Source: Flavobacteriales bacterium
GTDB lineage: Bacteria; Bacteroidota; Bacteroidia; Flavobacteriales_E; Vicingaceae
NCBI GenBank assembly: GCA_013359255.1
Contig: JABWCF010000013.1
Location: 1 to 64,000, forward strand
Reading direction: 5' to 3'
Length of the DNA stretch: 64,000 bases
In this document: positions 16,928-27,500 of the stretch, in pieces
How the letters are laid out: each line of letters starts with the position of its first letter
Position numbering within the stretch: the stretch's first letter is position 1
The notes under the pieces: model-generated
Databases searched by the model: none
What the model was told of the DNA's origin: nothing
The model's input: the letters and a program-made list of their open reading frames with translations, nothing else
Program-made: the position numbers and the translations under genes

Positions 16928-18487
16928 ATGGAAATAAGCATCAGCACTTTTATTATTTTAAGCATCATTTACTTTGCGGCCTCACACATTGGCCTATATA
17001 AACTATACGAAAAAGCCGGTATTAAAGGGTGGCAGGCCTTAGTGCCCTTTTACGGAGTGTATCTGTTGGTAAAGTTAGTTCATCGCCCACTTTGGTGGAT
17101 TGTAGTCTATTATATTCCCTTTCTTGGCTTCGTAGTATGGATGGGATTAATTGTAGATTTACTGAAACATTTTGGAAAATTCGAATTAAAAGATCACTTT
17201 TTGGGAGTTGTATTTTCGGGCATCTATCTACCAATTATTGCTTTTAAAAGCGATTTAAAATTTATCGGGCATGAAAAAGCCAAGCAATACAAAAAAACAA
17301 AAACCCGAGAATGGATTGATGCCATTGTATTTGCCGTAGTAGCAGCCACCATCATAAGAAGTATCTATATGGAGGCATTTACCATTCCCACTTCTTCAAT
17401 GGAACATACCTTAGAAAGAGGCGATTTTCTATTTGTAAGTAAGTTAAGTTATGGGCCACGAATACCCATGACACCCATTGCTTTTCCATTTGCTCACCAC
17501 ACCTTGCCTCTTACCGAAAAAACAAAATCATATCTGGAATGGATTACTTTTCCCTATTTTAAACTACCTGGAATGGGAGATGTAGAACGCTACGATTACG
17601 TTGTGTTTAATTTCCCCGCAGGCGATACTGTAGCCATAGAAAGAAGCAACGAAGTATATTATCAAATTGTTCAGGAAGAAGGCTGGCAAAATGTGCAAAA
17701 TAAATATACAGTAACCGCAAGGCCAATTGATAAGAGAGAGAATTACATTAAACGCTGCGTAGGTATGCCGGGTGATAAACTGGAAGTAAAAAACGGAGAG
17801 CTATTATTAAATAATTCTCCTGCCTATATAGGAGAGGGAATGCAACACATTTACCGTGTAACCGTAGATGGATACGGCCTAAGCGAAAAAAAACTTTTTG
17901 ATGAAAATATTACCCGAGAAAAATTTGAAAACCAACCCTCATCCCGTTATGGTGAATATTATATTACAATGACAGCTAAATCCGCTGAAAAACTAAGGCA
18001 GTTTACCAATGTTAAATCAGCAGAAAAGTTAAACAAGGAAAGGGGATACTATCAGCAACAAGCAAAATCTTTAAATATAAACTCCTTTCCTATTTACCCC
18101 AACCATCCTAACTTTGATTGGACAGAAGACAATTTTGGCCCCATTGACATTCCAAAAAAAGGAAATACAATATCTCTTACCACACAAAATTTACCTGTTT
18201 ACAAGAGAGTAATTGCCGTTTATGAAGGCAATCAATTAGATGTCGTAAACAATGATATTTTTATAAATGGAGAGAAAGCGACTTCCTACACTTTCCAAAA
18301 AGATTATTACTGGATGATGGGAGATAACCGACATAACTCACAAGATTCTCGCTTTTGGGGGTTTGTACCAAACGACCACATTGTAGGAAAAGCTGTATTT
18401 ATTTGGTTATCGCTTGACCCCGATTACCCCCTTACCCGAGGTAAAATAAGATGGAAACGACTATTAAAGATGGTTGACAAGGAATAA
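16928..18487 (+). CDS. lepB: Signal peptidase I, with extra N-terminal membrane domain
   Basis: Type I signal peptidase (S26A) that removes signal peptides from exported proteins. The N-terminal 120 residues hold three or four hydrophobic helices (LYKLYEKAGIKGWQALVPFY region, DUF5684-like), then another membrane helix, then the catalytic domain. Ser157 sits in PTSSMEHTL and Lys275 in YIKRCVGMPGD; box E is MMGDNRHNSQDSRFWG. About 165 residues are inserted between the Lys box and box E, which is long for the family but usual in Bacteroidota. It overlaps a second signal peptidase gene by one base (TAATG). Confidence 0.93.
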   Translation: MEISISTFIILSIIYFAASHIGLYKLYEKAGIKGWQALVPFYGVYLLVKLVHRPLWWIVVYYIPFLGFVVWMGLIVDLLKHFGKFELKDHFLGVVFSGIYLPIIAFKSDLKFIGHEKAKQYKKTKTREWIDAIVFAVVAATIIRSIYMEAFTIPTSSMEHTLERGDFLFVSKLSYGPRIPMTPIAFPFAHHTLPLTEKTKSYLEWITFPYFKLPGMGDVERYDYVVFNFPAGDTVAIERSNEVYYQIVQEEGWQNVQNKYTVTARPIDKRENYIKRCVGMPGDKLEVKNGELLLNNSPAYIGEGMQHIYRVTVDGYGLSEKKLFDENITREKFENQPSSRYGEYYITMTAKSAEKLRQFTNVKSAEKLNKERGYYQQQAKSLNINSFPIYPNHPNFDWTEDNFGPIDIPKKGNTISLTTQNLPVYKRVIAVYEGNQLDVVNNDIFINGEKATSYTFQKDYYWMMGDNRHNSQDSRFWGFVPNDHIVGKAVFIWLSLDPDYPLTRGKIRWKRLLKMVDKE

Positions 18488-19521
18488 TGGTAAAAAAAAA
18501 TACAACTTTTAGAGAATGGAAAAAAGCATTCTTATTGGCTCTTTTTTTCGTTCTTCTATTACGTATTTTTGTGTTTGAGGTTTTTACCGTTCCATCTACC
18601 TCTATGGAAAAAACAATACTTACAGGCGATTTTGTACTTGTAAATAAGTTGGCTTATGGAAGTAGATTGCCTATTACGCCTCTTTCTATTCCATTCTTTC
18701 ATCAATATCTTAATAAAGAAAAAAAAATTTCAGCTTACCTTCCTTGGATTAGTCTTCCTTATTTTCGTTTACCAGGCTACACAAATATTAAAAGAAATGA
18801 AGTGTTAGTTTTTAATTATCCCGCAGAAAAAAACCACCCCATAGATCAACGTTCATACTACATAAAACGTTGCGTTGCTACGCCTGGCGATTCTATAGAA
18901 ATAAAAGATAAAAATGTTTTTATTAACCATACCAAATTATCACTTCCGGAAAACGCATGTTTCAATTATCATGTATTTCCAAAAGTAGAAATTGAAAATT
19001 TATTTTGGGACTCTTTGGAAATTACAGAAGGTAGTAGAATTTTTACACTTCAAAAATGGCTATTGCAACTAACCCTGAGGCAATATAACAATCTTTTAAA
19101 TTCAAATAAAATAAATACTATTATCAGGCAATGCTACTCTCCCTCTCAATATGCCGATTTTATTTTTCCGTATGATAGTATTTTCCCATGGAATCCTGAC
19201 TATTTTGGACCATTACTCATTCCTGCAAAAGGAAATACGATAGAAATTACCCAACATAATTTTTCCATATATGCCCCACTTTTGGAGACGTTTGAAAAAA
19301 CTTTTGTATCGGCAGACTCGCTTCCTTATCAACACATTTTTTTGAACAATTATTACTTTGTACTTGGTGATAATAGAGATAATTCAAGTGACTCTCGCTT
19401 TTGGGGACTCGTTCCTGAAAACCATATTATAGGTAAGGCGGAAGTAGTTTTACTTTCTGTAAATAAAAACCCATCAGAGAAAAAAATACGATGGAATCGG
19501 ACATTAAAGAAAATACGATAA
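18487..19521 (+). CDS. lepB: Second signal peptidase I in tandem
   Basis: A 344-residue S26A signal peptidase starting in the stop codon of the preceding one. It keeps the catalytic Ser39 (VPSTSMEKTI), Lys127 (YYIKRCVATPGDS) and box E (VLGDNRDNSSDSRFWG), so it should be active. Unlike its neighbour it has only one N-terminal membrane helix (about 15-33). Its sequence has diverged well beyond a recent duplication; the segment between the Lys box and box E is shorter and unrelated by eye. Two signal peptidases may divide substrates. The 3' end overlaps the WbqC gene by 31 bases. Confidence 0.92.
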   Translation: MVKKNTTFREWKKAFLLALFFVLLLRIFVFEVFTVPSTSMEKTILTGDFVLVNKLAYGSRLPITPLSIPFFHQYLNKEKKISAYLPWISLPYFRLPGYTNIKRNEVLVFNYPAEKNHPIDQRSYYIKRCVATPGDSIEIKDKNVFINHTKLSLPENACFNYHVFPKVEIENLFWDSLEITEGSRIFTLQKWLLQLTLRQYNNLLNSNKINTIIRQCYSPSQYADFIFPYDSIFPWNPDYFGPLLIPAKGNTIEITQHNFSIYAPLLETFEKTFVSADSLPYQHIFLNNYYFVLGDNRDNSSDSRFWGLVPENHIIGKAEVVLLSVNKNPSEKKIRWNRTLKKIR

Positions 19522-20117
19522 TATTACCCTCTGCGTATTTCGGCAGTTTAGAATACTGGAAATTGATGGCATCAGAAAACCCTGTTCTTATTGATGGATA
19601 TGAACCTTTCAGAAAACAAACGCTACGTAATCGCACTCATATACTTACCCCCAATGGAATACAAATTCTAAGTGTACCGCTGCAACATAGGAAGAATAAT
19701 ACTCGTCTAAAAGACATAAAAATATGTTATGCAGAAAACTGGCAAATCAAGCATTGGAGAAGCATCGTTTCGGCTTACAACAATTCTTCTTACTTTGAAT
19801 TTTACAAAGATTACTTTTGGCCTTTTTACGAAAAAGAGAAATTTCGTTATTTGATAGATTATAATGAAGAAATACAAAAAATCTTATTGAAAATAACTAA
19901 AACTGATAAGCAAATATTATTCTCCAACAAACCGATTGAGATTAAACAGGAAAACGATTTTAGAAAAATTTTATCGAAAAAAGAGAATACATTATTTGAA
20001 CTTAAAGACTACACCCACGTATTTGATGCTAAGGTTCCTCAACGCGGGAAGTTAAGTATTCTTGATTTATTATGTAATATAGGGCCAGAAGCAAGATGCT
20101 TTCTTAAATCTACCTAG
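19491..20117 (+). CDS. WbqC-like family protein
   Basis: A 208-residue cytoplasmic protein of the WbqC family, seen by the opening [16 protein letters not shown], the central [19 protein letters not shown], the [18 protein letters not shown] block and the C-terminal [14 protein letters not shown]. Family members are found in O-antigen clusters and, in Bacteroidota, regularly next to lepB; the reaction is not established, though an aminotransferase-linked role in sugar modification has been proposed. It starts inside the end of the second lepB gene and its end overlaps the convergent mutB gene by eight bases. Confidence 0.85.
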   Translation: MESDIKENTIILPSAYFGSLEYWKLMASENPVLIDGYEPFRKQTLRNRTHILTPNGIQILSVPLQHRKNNTRLKDIKICYAENWQIKHWRSIVSAYNNSSYFEFYKDYFWPFYEKEKFRYLIDYNEEIQKILLKITKTDKQILFSNKPIEIKQENDFRKILSKKENTLFELKDYTHVFDAKVPQRGKLSILDLLCNIGPEARCFLKST

Positions 20118-22188
20118 AATATTTCTGAATTAAATGAGATAATATTTTACACGCAGCTTCTGGGATTTTGGTTCCTGGTCCAAAAATTTCGAATACTCCG
20201 GCTTTATATAATGCCTCGTAATCGGTAGTTGGAATAACGCCCCCAGCAATAATTAAAATATCTTCTCGGTTATATCTTTTTAATTCTTCTATCACAAGTG
20301 GTATTAATGTTTTGTGTCCTCCAGCTAAAGATGATATGCCTAAAATGTGTACATCGTTTTCTACTGCCTGTTTAGCCACTTCCTGTGGAGTTTGAAAAAG
20401 TGGTCCCACATCAACATCGAATCCCATATCAGCAAAAGATGTTGCTATTACCTTTGCTCCTCGATCGTGCCCGTCTTGTCCCATTTTTGCAATCATTATT
20501 CTTGGTCTTCGACCATCTACAGCAGCAAAAGAATCGGATAATTCTGTTGCTTTTTTATATGTTTTGTTATTCATAGATTCTGAAGAGTAAACACCGGCTA
20601 TAATTTTGGATTGGGCTTTATACCGACCAAAAACTTTTTCCATTGCATCGGAAATTTCACCCAAAGTGGCTCTTTCTCTTGCTGCATTAATGGCCGCTTC
20701 TAATAAATTCTGATGTTCCGTTTCTGCAGCAGCAGTTATTTTCTTCAAGAGTAGTTTTACTTTATCATTGTTTCTTTCGGCACGTAGTTTATTTAATCTT
20801 TCTATCTGTTGATTTCGAACTTTGGTATTATCTACATTTAAAATTTCTAATTCTGTTTTCTCGTTTGTTTTAAAAGTGTTTACTCCTACAATAATGTCGA
20901 TATCCGAATCTATTCTGGCTTGCCTTTTAGCAGCTGCCTCCTCTATTCTCATTTTAGGTAAACCATTTTCTATTGCTTTAGCCATTCCCCCCATTTCTTC
21001 TATTTCTTGTATTAAATCCCATGCCTTAGAAGCTATTTTATACGTTAATTCTTCGATAAGATAAGAACCTCCCAACGGATCAACAGTTCGGCAAATTCCT
21101 GTTTCTTCTTGTAAATAGAGTTGAGTATTGCGTGCAATACGTGCCGAAAAATCGGAGGGTAGAGCAATGGCTTCATCTAAAGCATTTGTATGTAACGATT
21201 GGGTGCCTCCTAAAGCGGCAGCCATTGCTTCGATGCATGTTCTTGCTACGTTATTATAGGGGTCTTGTTCTGTTAAACTCCAACCCGATGTTTGGCAGTG
21301 TGTACGCAATGCCATTGAATTTTCTTTTTGGGGATTGAAGGATTTTACCAGTTTTGCCCAAAGTAAACGAGCCGCCCTCATCTTGGCTATTTCTTCAAAA
21401 TGATTCATGCCAATGGCCCAAAAAAAAGATAATCTAGGTGCAAAATCGTCTATCTTTAATCCCGATTTTAAACCGGCACGAATGTACTCTAACCCATCTG
21501 CTAAGGTGTAAGCTAATTCTATTTCGGGCGTGGCACCTGCTTCCTGCATGTGGTAACCAGAAATGCTAATAGAATTGAACTTAGGCATGTATTGTGATGT
21601 AAACTTAAATATATCTGCTATTATTCTCATTGAGGGTTCAGGCGGGTAGATGTATGTGTTACGCACCATGAATTCTTTTAGAATATCGTTCTGAATAGTG
21701 CCTGCGAGTTGTTGCGGTTGAACGCCCTGCTCTTCTGCTGCTACAATATAGAATGCTAAGATTGGAATTACCGCACCGTTCATAGTCATAGAAACAGACA
21801 TTTGATCTAGAGGAATTTGATTAAACAAAATCTTCATGTCTAAAACAGAATCTATGGCCACACCAGCCATACCCACATCTCCTAGCACTCTAGGATGGTC
21901 GGAATCGTATCCTCGGTGGGTGGCCAAATCGAAAGCTACTGAGAGGCCTTTTTGCCCTGCTGCTAAATTTCTGCGATAAAATGCATTGCTTTCCTCTGCC
22001 GTAGAAAAACCGGCATACTGGCGAATAGTCCAAGGTCTAACTACGTACATACTAGCGTAGGGGCCTCTTAAAAAAGGGGGGATTCCAGCTCCAAATTGGG
22101 GAAATTTTATTTTGTTCGTAGAATTCCTTTCTGACTCTTCCTTTGAAAAATCAAATTTCAAGCTCGTATTTGAAAAATTTTTTCTCAT
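20110..22188 (-). CDS. mutB: Methylmalonyl-CoA mutase, large (B12-binding) subunit
   Basis: Interconverts (R)-methylmalonyl-CoA and succinyl-CoA using adenosylcobalamin. The 692-residue protein has the TIM-barrel substrate domain ([17 protein letters not shown], near 60-75; [24 protein letters not shown]-like active-site loop) and a C-terminal cobalamin domain with the His ligand in [10 protein letters not shown] (about 570) and SSLAGGH. It overlaps mutA by four bases (ATGA), so the two are translationally coupled and form the heterodimer. The direction of flux, propionate use or propionyl-CoA formation, cannot be read from the sequence. Confidence 0.95.
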   Translation of the reverse strand: MRKNFSNTSLKFDFSKEESERNSTNKIKFPQFGAGIPPFLRGPYASMYVVRPWTIRQYAGFSTAEESNAFYRRNLAAGQKGLSVAFDLATHRGYDSDHPRVLGDVGMAGVAIDSVLDMKILFNQIPLDQMSVSMTMNGAVIPILAFYIVAAEEQGVQPQQLAGTIQNDILKEFMVRNTYIYPPEPSMRIIADIFKFTSQYMPKFNSISISGYHMQEAGATPEIELAYTLADGLEYIRAGLKSGLKIDDFAPRLSFFWAIGMNHFEEIAKMRAARLLWAKLVKSFNPQKENSMALRTHCQTSGWSLTEQDPYNNVARTCIEAMAAALGGTQSLHTNALDEAIALPSDFSARIARNTQLYLQEETGICRTVDPLGGSYLIEELTYKIASKAWDLIQEIEEMGGMAKAIENGLPKMRIEEAAAKRQARIDSDIDIIVGVNTFKTNEKTELEILNVDNTKVRNQQIERLNKLRAERNNDKVKLLLKKITAAAETEHQNLLEAAINAARERATLGEISDAMEKVFGRYKAQSKIIAGVYSSESMNNKTYKKATELSDSFAAVDGRRPRIMIAKMGQDGHDRGAKVIATSFADMGFDVDVGPLFQTPQEVAKQAVENDVHILGISSLAGGHKTLIPLVIEELKRYNREDILIIAGGVIPTTDYEALYKAGVFEIFGPGTKIPEAACKILSHLIQKYSR

Positions 22189-23573
22189 TTTTTTTCATCT
22201 CTTTCTATAAATTCAGCTATTCGGTATTCTTCAAGGAACTTAGCATTTGTATCCTTTGTTATAGAAGGATTACAATGAATTAATTCGCTTTGCCTTGGAG
22301 ATGTTTCGTACTTATTTACCCCCATCAGAATTCGCTTCTTCTTTTTGTATTCCTGTAATTCTTTTTCTCGACTCTTTTTTATTTCTTTTTGTACTTCATT
22401 CTTCGAAAGCGATTCTATCAAACCACCCGATTTTTCAATTTCTTTAAAGTATGACCATGCTTTTTTTGCAAATTCTGTTGTTAAACTCTCTATAAAATAT
22501 GAGCCACAGGCTATGTTTGGATAACTAGAAAAAGAGGCTTCATGAAATAGAATGTTTCCTATGTTTCGGGCAATTCTTCTGCTAAATTCATCTGCATTCT
22601 TTAAGCTATTAAAAGGTAAAATAGAAAGTGTATTGCATCCTCCAATAAGTGCCGACATGGCTTGTGTGGTAGTTCTTAAAATATTAGTATGCTCATCTTT
22701 TACTGTATGGTATCGCCTTGATGTTTCAGCATGAATATAGCAAGGATATGCATCTATTTCATGATGATAGGTATGGATTAGATTTGCCCATAATATCTGA
22801 AAAGCCCTAAGCTTTGCTATTTCGGCAAAATAATCGGTGCTAACAGAAAAGGTGAAGTGTATTTTTGAAATAATTTCTTCTATTTTAAATCCATGCTCTA
22901 ATAGATAAACAATATACTCGTGAGCATGAGCAAGAGAAAAAGATAATTCCTGAATAAAACCTGCACCTGCATTATGGTAGATAGATGTGTTTACATGCAC
23001 GCTTTTTTGAATTGGTAAACTATGTTCTTTTATGTACTCAAAAGTTTTTTTTAATGCAAAAAGGTCATCTTTCTTTGAGACTAACCACCCACCGCTTTGG
23101 GCAAACTGCGATATTGGATCATGTTCAAGAAGATAACTTATTCTATCGCTAAATATAAATGGGGTCGATGTTAGAAACAGTTGAACATTATCCGTTATAT
23201 TAAATGATAACTGAATGTTTTGCTCTGAAAATTTTTGTGCTATTAAATTTACCTTGTTACAACTTCCGGAAAGAAGAATCGATTTAATTCCTCCACCTAT
23301 TGCTGCATTAATTTTTTCTATTGAATTGTCAGCATGGAAATCTGAAAATTTTTCTCTTAAAAAAACGGGACAATCTGAGTCTTTATTCGTTTGAAAAAAA
23401 AAATCCGATTCATTATTCGTGTTTGTATAAAACGGACGAATATATACACTATCTATTGGAGTAGACACATCTTCTAACGAAGAACCATTAGTTTCTTTGC
23501 TAATTTTTTCATTCCATTGTTCCTCTGAAATTTCTGAAAACTCCTTAAACTGTATGGATGATTTTTTTTGCAT
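22185..23573 (-). CDS. mutA: Methylmalonyl-CoA mutase, small subunit
   Basis: The partner of MutB, homologous to its barrel domain but without catalysis. The start at 23573 ([12 protein letters not shown]) is preferred over an ATG nine codons upstream. It has the conserved [19 protein letters not shown] and [18 protein letters not shown] blocks. At 463 residues it lacks the C-terminal degenerate cobalamin domain of the long small subunits, a short form usual in Bacteroidota. It follows the DivIC gene by 73 bases and is coupled to mutB. Confidence 0.9.
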   Translation of the reverse strand: MQKKSSIQFKEFSEISEEQWNEKISKETNGSSLEDVSTPIDSVYIRPFYTNTNNESDFFFQTNKDSDCPVFLREKFSDFHADNSIEKINAAIGGGIKSILLSGSCNKVNLIAQKFSEQNIQLSFNITDNVQLFLTSTPFIFSDRISYLLEHDPISQFAQSGGWLVSKKDDLFALKKTFEYIKEHSLPIQKSVHVNTSIYHNAGAGFIQELSFSLAHAHEYIVYLLEHGFKIEEIISKIHFTFSVSTDYFAEIAKLRAFQILWANLIHTYHHEIDAYPCYIHAETSRRYHTVKDEHTNILRTTTQAMSALIGGCNTLSILPFNSLKNADEFSRRIARNIGNILFHEASFSSYPNIACGSYFIESLTTEFAKKAWSYFKEIEKSGGLIESLSKNEVQKEIKKSREKELQEYKKKKRILMGVNKYETSPRQSELIHCNPSITKDTNAKFLEEYRIAEFIERDEKK

Positions 23574-23646
23574 TAAAAACAATTGATTTTCTAACCTCAA
23601 ATTTCATCATTATTTCTATAAAAAAAGAATAGAGAAAAATCATAAT

Positions 23647-23940
23647 TTACTTTTCCTCCACAATTATAAAAACATCCTCATCATCTTTTTTCATTAAATA
23701 ATTTTCTCTTGCAAATTTCTCCAGTGTTTTTGGGTTACTCGTAAGCTCATTTAAATTGACTAGGGTTTGTTTTATCTCCTGAGTATAATATTGCTTGTCT
23801 TCCAATAGTTTATTTAATTCATTTCTATAGGAAAACTGAGTAACCAGATTATTTTGGTCGAAAAATAAAATCCAAATAAAAAAAATTAAACCAGATAAAA
23901 TGTATTTGTTTTTAATGTATTTAAAAGCTATACTAAACAT
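23647..23940 (-). CDS. DivIC/FtsB-family septum formation protein
   Basis: A 97-residue single-pass membrane protein: short cytoplasmic N-terminus, transmembrane helix (YILSGLIFFIWILFF, about 13-28), a periplasmic coiled coil (about 40-70) and the signature PKTLEKFARENYLMKKDDEDVF. FtsB/DivIC proteins bridge FtsL/FtsQ at the division site. The topology and the AREN/MKK motif fit the family closely. It is the first gene of the run into mutA-mutB and lies downstream of the gldN terminator. Confidence 0.85.
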   Translation of the reverse strand: MFSIAFKYIKNKYILSGLIFFIWILFFDQNNLVTQFSYRNELNKLLEDKQYYTQEIKQTLVNLNELTSNPKTLEKFARENYLMKKDDEDVFIIVEEK

Positions 23941-24010
23941 TTAGCTAAAGTACTTTCATTATATGAAGATGTTTGTTAAAAGGAAGGAAAATCTCAACAT
24001 TATAATGTTT

Positions 24011-24048
24011 AATTAAAAAGCCATGCATAACTGCATGGCTTTTTAATT
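24011..24048 (-). terminator. Strong terminator after the gldKLMN operon
   Basis: A perfect 17-bp stem (24011-24027 with 24032-24048) around a TAAC loop, with A/T-rich flanks on both sides so that it can end transcripts in either direction. It lies 17 bases past the gldN stop. Confidence 0.9.
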
Positions 24049-24064
24049 AAATTTATTCTTCGCT

Positions 24065-24910
24065 TTAGAAGTTCCACATATCGTGTTCTAACTTAAAAAG
24101 TTCATCTTTAACTTTATCTGATTCAAGCAATTGATCTATAGGACTCAGGTATTCTACAAAATATCTTTCGTATACATTAGATCGTTTTCTGATATAACTA
24201 GTAAACATGCGTTTCCAAAAAATATCATCAAAAGTTCTTCTTTCTGCGTCATTTTGTCGATTAAATACATCGTAGTTAGCAAATACGTAACGTGCCTCTG
24301 GAAAATAAATCCAAAAAAGAGGGGCATATCCACGAACAGAAACTCCGTCAGCATCAAGCACTTCCTTCATAGGGGCTATCCCTAAAATTCTAACATCCAT
24401 GATAGAACGCTCTCTGTCGAAAATCCAATCTTCCTTAACCCAATACCTTCTCACTGCACCAGACGTTACCTCAACAAAAGCACTATCTTCAACCATATCT
24501 CCCGTTAGCGTATCTTCTCTAAATATTTTTTCCCATCCCCCCATTTTGGCTTTTGCCTCAGCTTTTGTCATAGGCAACTTAAATTCATCATCTTGCAACG
24601 GATTATCGTATGCTGTTATTGTGCCCTCTTCTACACCTTCTTTAATAACTTGAAATAAACTTTTCCGATTATTAATTGGATCTAAGGGATAATAAAGAGG
24701 ATGATTAATCTTTTCTCTTAAGTCTAACAGCCTCCATACACGTGTACTCCACATCACATCCGCTTCTCGTACGTGAGTATACGGAATAACCCTACGGGTT
24801 GGGGTATGTTCCTTAATATATATACCATCTAATATTTTATTTTGTGCCGATATCTGAATACTGATACTCGCAAAAAATAAAACAACAAGTGCTTTCTTAA
24901 GAGTTTTCAT
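24065..24910 (-). CDS. gldN: Type IX secretion / gliding protein GldN (PorN)
   Basis: A 281-residue periplasmic protein with a signal peptide (ending ISIQISAQ). GldN forms, with GldK, the ring-shaped complex under the outer membrane that is part of the T9SS. Family blocks seen: YTHVREADVMWSTRVWRLLDLREK, the PLQDDEF segment, and the C-terminal FARYVFANYDVFNRQNDAER-type stretch followed by SYIRKRSNVYERYF (given here in shortened form). It is the last gene of the block, one base after gldM. Length and position match P. gingivalis PorN and F. johnsoniae GldN. Confidence 0.93.
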   Translation of the reverse strand: MKTLKKALVVLFFASISIQISAQNKILDGIYIKEHTPTRRVIPYTHVREADVMWSTRVWRLLDLREKINHPLYYPLDPINNRKSLFQVIKEGVEEGTITAYDNPLQDDEFKLPMTKAEAKAKMGGWEKIFREDTLTGDMVEDSAFVEVTSGAVRRYWVKEDWIFDRERSIMDVRILGIAPMKEVLDADGVSVRGYAPLFWIYFPEARYVFANYDVFNRQNDAERRTFDDIFWKRMFTSYIRKRSNVYERYFVEYLSPIDQLLESDKVKDELFKLEHDMWNF

Positions 24911-24911
24911 A

Positions 24912-26576
24912 TTATATCACTTTTAAACTTACAGGAGATAATTCTCTAACCGTACCATCAGGCATTTTTACTTGAATCTTTTCAAAATAGAACTTTTGAT
25001 TCTTTTTTGCTGAATTAATATAATCTAGAGCTTTCCCTGCTAATCTGTTACCTTGTATTTTCTCTTCCACTATAGCACCTTGTATTGAAGTAGAAAAAAC
25101 GTAGGATTGAACGGTTACGCTAATATCAAAATCAAAGTTCTCCATCTTTGCCTGTATAGTTGCAGAAGCTTTTAACTGAGCCAAAGTAATTGTTTCTGAA
25201 CCTGTTTTTCCACCAACATAAGGAACAGGATTTGGAATTCTTTTTACGCGAAATTCCATATCTCCCATCTTTTTATTACTTCCATCTACTTCTGCATTTA
25301 CCGTTATCTTAGCTGTGCCTGGATTAGAAACCCTTACTACATATCCGTCTTTTCCACTTTTAGAAATGGAGCCATTGCTTATGCTTGGTCTAACCTTATC
25401 TGCGGGAACACCCGGGGCTGATACAGAAACAGGATTATCTACTCCTATATAAAAAACATTCATTTTAGTTGCTGATATTGTTGTGGTAGGCCTAGCTACT
25501 TGGAAAGTTGTCTTCCAAGGAAATTTCATAACTTTTCCCCCGGGAGCTTTGATATTAATTAGGCCTTTATATGTAACTTCACCTTCAGAATTTCCTTTTG
25601 TTCTAATTAAACCTTTACCATCGGCAGAATTTGGCAACGAGTCGTAAGCACCTTTCATAGTAGGGTTACTAGGATCTGTTAAATCAACATCGCCTCCATC
25701 TTTTGAGTAATAAATTACAGGGCTCTGGGTTGTATCAAAAGCAGCTAAGAAAACATCTGCTTTAAAAGAGTCTCCAACCAAGATATAATTAGAATTAGCA
25801 ATAACTGCAGGTGCTAGCTTATTAAACTTAAAAGAGGAGGCATCAATTGCACTCATTAAATGTTTAACAACATCTGATTCTGCATTTCTAACATCAGTCT
25901 GCATCTTGGAAAGAATAGTAATTACGGCAGCCAAAGGAATATGATAAAAATTCATTGACTCCCAGTTATTATCTGTTCCGCTAGCATCTTTTTTATTAGA
26001 AAAGTCAAATACCTCTTTTAAACTTTGGGCAATAATCGACTCAGCCGGAACATAACCCGTCAACTTATTACTAAATGCTTCCATTTTTTGTTTTAATTCC
26101 GATGCAGTTAATTCTCCAGATTTTGGCTTTCCTGGTTCTGCACCAATAAGAATATTTGTTGGTATATCGTAATTATCCTTACTGCTAACATATTTCAAAC
26201 CTAAAATAGTATCTTTTCCGTTAGCATCTTTTCCTCTAACTTTCTCTAAACTTTCTAATTTATCTGTTTGGAAAATTAAATTCGCTTTAATTTGGTCTAT
26301 ATAGTCTACTATTTCATTCGCAGATTTTCTAACATCCTGAGCTTTATTCCAATAAGGTTCAACTTTTTGTTTATTCTCGTTGAATGATTTCTCAAACGAA
26401 TTATAATCCGAATCGTTTTTATCTTTAAAATTTGATTTTGTTTTTTCTAAACCTGTATTAACCAGTATAAATGCATCTAAAATATCCTTGGATACGTTCA
26501 TCGCTAAAAGAGCGGTAAGTACCAAGTACATCATACCAATCATTTTCTGCCGTGGTGGTAATTTGCCTCCTGCCAT
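24912..26576 (-). CDS. gldM: Type IX secretion motor protein GldM (PorM)
   Basis: A 554-residue inner-membrane protein with one N-terminal helix (MIGMMYLVLTALLAMNV, about 12-28) and a long periplasmic part that spans towards the GldK/GldN ring. With GldL it forms the proton-driven rotary motor that powers the T9SS and gliding. The opening MAGGKLPPRQKMIGMMYLVL is the family hallmark. The periplasmic region is made of successive domains (about 35-220 helical, then beta domains to the C-terminus). It lies 59 bases after gldL and one base before gldN. Confidence 0.95.
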   Translation of the reverse strand: MAGGKLPPRQKMIGMMYLVLTALLAMNVSKDILDAFILVNTGLEKTKSNFKDKNDSDYNSFEKSFNENKQKVEPYWNKAQDVRKSANEIVDYIDQIKANLIFQTDKLESLEKVRGKDANGKDTILGLKYVSSKDNYDIPTNILIGAEPGKPKSGELTASELKQKMEAFSNKLTGYVPAESIIAQSLKEVFDFSNKKDASGTDNNWESMNFYHIPLAAVITILSKMQTDVRNAESDVVKHLMSAIDASSFKFNKLAPAVIANSNYILVGDSFKADVFLAAFDTTQSPVIYYSKDGGDVDLTDPSNPTMKGAYDSLPNSADGKGLIRTKGNSEGEVTYKGLINIKAPGGKVMKFPWKTTFQVARPTTTISATKMNVFYIGVDNPVSVSAPGVPADKVRPSISNGSISKSGKDGYVVRVSNPGTAKITVNAEVDGSNKKMGDMEFRVKRIPNPVPYVGGKTGSETITLAQLKASATIQAKMENFDFDISVTVQSYVFSTSIQGAIVEEKIQGNRLAGKALDYINSAKKNQKFYFEKIQVKMPDGTVRELSPVSLKVI

Positions 26577-26635
26577 TTTCTTTTTATTTTAAATAGTTAA
26601 ACTATACTTAATTTAATTTATTATATTGAGTTAAA

Positions 26636-27445
26636 TTACCCTTTGTTAATGTTCATCGCAGACAACATATTTCCATAAACCGTGTTAAGAGCAGACAGGT
26701 TTTTAGAAAGTTCAGCGATTTCTGATTTATATTTTTTAGTGTCTTCAACAGAACTATTAAGGTTTTGCAGAAGATCAGATATGCCAGCATATAAATTCGA
26801 AGTAGATTTCATGTGCTCATTTGCACCTTGTAATTGTAATTCATAAATAGCGTTAAGAGCAGAAAGATTTTTTGACATTGCTTGCAGATGTTCTCCGGCA
26901 GCAGCCCCAGCTTCGTTAGAGTTTTTCAAACCTGTTAACGATTCAGATGCAGCAGCATATGTATCAGATAATTCTCCAACCTTCGATGCTGCTCCTCTGA
27001 GGCTTGAAGCATACTCATTTGTAGCAACAGAGGCATCTGTAATATTTGTTAATTTACCTGCATTTTCACTTAAATTTCTTAATCCATTACCCAAACTTTC
27101 GATTAATTCAGGACCAATTTTTGCTTGCTCAAGCATATTATCCAACTCTTCCGTAACTGTTTTTTTCTTTCCTCCATGTCCATCTCCTCCATCCTCGTCA
27201 TGCATTCCAGCCAATTCAGGATAAACCAATGTCCAGTCTATATCCATATGAGGAGGTTCAAATGCAGAAACAGCAAAAATCAAAGCCTCTGTAAGAAGCC
27301 CTACAGTTAACATTATACCTGCACCAGGCCAGTGTTGAATTTTAAAAAGTGCACCAACAATTACAATAGATGCTCCTAATCCGTAAAGCAATCCCATTAC
27401 TGTTTTTCCTTTTTTTGTGTGGAAAAGAAATTCTACAAATCCCAT
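26636..27445 (-). CDS. gldL: Type IX secretion motor protein GldL (PorL)
   Basis: A 269-residue inner-membrane protein with two N-terminal helices (about 15-34 and 42-61) joined by a short turn containing HWPGAG, and a cytoplasmic coiled-coil tail rich in LSALN-type repeats. Glu53 in the second helix matches the conserved acidic residue that is part of the proton path in GldL. It works as the stator ring around the GldM dimer. It lies 55 bases after gldK. Confidence 0.95.
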   Translation of the reverse strand: MGFVEFLFHTKKGKTVMGLLYGLGASIVIVGALFKIQHWPGAGIMLTVGLLTEALIFAVSAFEPPHMDIDWTLVYPELAGMHDEDGGDGHGGKKKTVTEELDNMLEQAKIGPELIESLGNGLRNLSENAGKLTNITDASVATNEYASSLRGAASKVGELSDTYAAASESLTGLKNSNEAGAAAGEHLQAMSKNLSALNAIYELQLQGANEHMKSTSNLYAGISDLLQNLNSSVEDTKKYKSEIAELSKNLSALNTVYGNMLSAMNINKG

Positions 27446-27500
27446 AAGTTTAAAAATTTAATTGGTTAATAGATAGGTTTAGTTATTAATAGATAAAATC

